Of a DNA stretch of 64,000 nt, positions 62,673 through 64,000 are shown piece by piece. The stretch's first letter is position 1, and each line of letters starts with the position of its first letter. Source of the DNA: Cystobacter fuscus DSM 2262. Lineage in GTDB: Bacteria > Myxococcota > Myxococcia > Myxococcales > Myxococcaceae. The notes under the pieces were generated by a model. It was not told the DNA's origin. It saw nothing but the letters and a program-made list of their open reading frames with translations, and searched no databases. Where the stretch lies: positions 1 to 64,000 of the forward strand of contig NZ_ANAH02000010.1 in the NCBI RefSeq assembly GCF_000335475.2, in the 5' to 3' direction. The translations under genes and the position numbers were made by a program.

Positions 62673-64000
62673 GTGTCCGTCCCCGAGTCCAGTCCTGGCG
62701 TCATCCTGGTGCCCGCGGTCCTGGCCACGCGCGAGCCGCTGAGGCAAGCGGTGGCCCGGGCGGGTTTCCAGTGCGTGGAGGCCCCCGAGCGGGCCTCCCT
62801 TGTCCTGGCGGATCTCACCCTGCCCGAGGCGCACGCCGCCCTCACCTCGCTGATCGCCACGCCCGTGGGGGCGGCGCTCTCCGTCGTGGTGTGGGTGGCG
62901 CCGGGCGAGGAGGCCTTCTCCACCGTGGATTCGTTCCACCCCGAGGAGGTGATGACCTCCGGGGCGGGCTGCCATGAGGTCGCCTGGCGGCTGCGGCGCG
63001 CGATGAAGCACCAATACAAGCGCGAGGAGGTGCGGCGAAGGCAGCAGGACCTGGCGCTCCTGGTGGAGCTCACCGCGGACTACGCCGAGAGCCTCGATGT
63101 GGAGGCCCTGCTGCACGACGTCACCCGCCGGATCGCCGAGCGGCTTGGCGTGGGGCGCGCCACGCTGGTGATGTTGGACCGGGAGGGCCAGGGCGCGCGC
63201 GTGGTGGCCGCCAGCGATGCCTCGGGCCCGCAGGACGTTCCCATCGATCTGGAGCGCTACCCCGAGGTGCGCGAGGCGGCACGCACGGGCGAGCCCGTCG
63301 TCGTGGAGGACGCGCCGCACCATCCGCTGTTCGAGGGCGTGCAGGAGGAGCTGGCCGTGCGCGACATCCACACGCTCGTGGCGCTGCCGCTCATCATCAC
63401 GGGCGAGGTGCGCGGGGTGTTGCTGCTGCGCGCCCGGGGGAGCGACCGGCGCACCTTCGCTCCCCACGACATGGACTTCCTCAACACGGTGGCCCACTCC
63501 ACGGCGGTCGCCCTGCGCAACGCCTCGCTGCTCTTGTCGGTGCGCGGCAAGACGGAGCGCGAGATGTCCGCGCGCATCGCCGCCGAGGCCAAGGCCGCCT
63601 CGCTGGAGACCTACCACCTCTTCTTCGCCAACGTGCGCGAGGGCGTGGCCATCCTCGATGACCGGGCGTGCGTGCTCAGCCTCAACCCCGCGGGCGAGAC
63701 CATCCTGGAGACGTCCTCGGAGGCCGCCATGGGCCGTCACCTGGTGGACATCACCCAGCCGTTGGACGAGACGGTGCTGATGGAGCTGGTGACGGCGGCC
63801 CGGCGCGGCGAGTCCCGCTCGGATGTGGACATGATGGTGCGCCTGCCCGGGGGTCGTCGCCTCACCCTGTGCTTCTCCGCGGGGCCCCTGGAGGATGGGC
63901 GCCGGGCCATCATCCTCTCCTTCCGGGACGTCACCCAGGCGCGCCTGTTGGCCGACGAGCTGCACCACACCAAGGACTTCCTGGAGCGGCTCATCGACTC
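62673..64000 (+). CDS. Sensor protein with GAF and PAS domains, partial
   Basis: GTG 62673 opens a frame that runs off the window (443 codons seen). Residues 1-110 resemble a degenerate receiver (VILVPAVLATREPLRQAVARA and LVLADLTLPEA). A helix linker leads to a GAF domain (about 140-290; LGVGRATLVMLDREG; LVALPLIITGEVRGVLLL) and a PAS domain (about 315-430; FANVREGVAILDDRACVLSL; SFRDVTQARLL). A histidine kinase end is expected but lies outside. A related sensor of this form is common in myxobacteria. Confidence 0.75.
   Translation, partial: MSVPESSPGVILVPAVLATREPLRQAVARAGFQCVEAPERASLVLADLTLPEAHAALTSLIATPVGAALSVVVWVAPGEEAFSTVDSFHPEEVMTSGAGCHEVAWRLRRAMKHQYKREEVRRRQQDLALLVELTADYAESLDVEALLHDVTRRIAERLGVGRATLVMLDREGQGARVVAASDASGPQDVPIDLERYPEVREAARTGEPVVVEDAPHHPLFEGVQEELAVRDIHTLVALPLIITGEVRGVLLLRARGSDRRTFAPHDMDFLNTVAHSTAVALRNASLLLSVRGKTEREMSARIAAEAKAASLETYHLFFANVREGVAILDDRACVLSLNPAGETILETSSEAAMGRHLVDITQPLDETVLMELVTAARRGESRSDVDMMVRLPGGRRLTLCFSAGPLEDGRRAIILSFRDVTQARLLADELHHTKDFLERLID

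Overview
The window is high-GC DNA that reads as a delta-type (Myxococcota) chromosome. The strongest marker is an adjacent traA-traB pair (about 45.2-48.9 kb): a PA14-like, cysteine-rich surface receptor ending in a MYXO-CTERM-like tail, followed by an OmpA-domain partner. These are the outer-membrane-exchange genes of fruiting myxobacteria. Oar-like TonB receptors, many lipoproteins, NtrC-type regulators, a kinase-like STAND protein and a TTG start fit the same picture. A cystobacterine genus (Cystobacter, Archangium, Melittangium or similar) is likely, but the genus is inferred and not proven.

Layout. 0-6.6 kb is an unstable accessory segment. It holds the 3' part of a group II intron whose reverse transcriptase has been deleted, two copies of a ~1 kb segment carrying a TrpF-like gene (one copy with a clean 81-codon internal deletion), an IS3-family relic and a broken thaumatin-like lipoprotein gene. 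Intact genes between the copies encode a RibD_C-type reductase, a methyltransferase and a DUF4382 lipoprotein. 6.9-10.7 kb is a paoABC-like molybdenum aldehyde oxidoreductase operon. 10.9-18 kb has a CDP-alcohol phosphatidyltransferase, two cysteine-rich secreted products, an M3 peptidase lipoprotein divergent from a terpene synthase, a thioredoxin and a SUKH protein with strongly charged tails. 18-20.3 kb has an AI-2E-family permease and a SanA-like protein. 20.4-23.9 kb is an F1-ATPase block, atpG-atpD-(exported unknown)-atpC, without atpA or atpH. 24-29.8 kb has an ADP-ribosylglycohydrolase, a two-gene membrane pair, an acyl-CoA synthetase, a TfoX-N protein and an M23 peptidase.

29.8-34.3 kb is an apparent two-gene unit: a dynamin-like GTPase and a pseudokinase-STAND-coiled-coil membrane protein. 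Then come DctA, a KefB/C-type antiporter, an Oar-like TonB receptor with a lipoprotein partner, an MBL-fold protein, a lipase-maturation-factor protein, a Big_2 lipoprotein and traAB with an XRE regulator upstream. 49.6-52.8 kb pairs a second dynamin-like GTPase with a sigma-54 response regulator. 53-64 kb has a thioredoxin-TPR lipoprotein, a lipoprotein/metallophosphoesterase pair, a small membrane protein, a dienelactone hydrolase, a small exported protein, a GMC oxidoreductase, a beta-helix lipoprotein and the start of a GAF/PAS sensor protein cut by the window end.

Most of the window is ordinary chromosome with strong emphasis on the envelope. The parts most worth following up are the dynamin/STAND pair, the second dynamin gene beside its regulator, the traAB allele, and the decaying repeat island at the left end.
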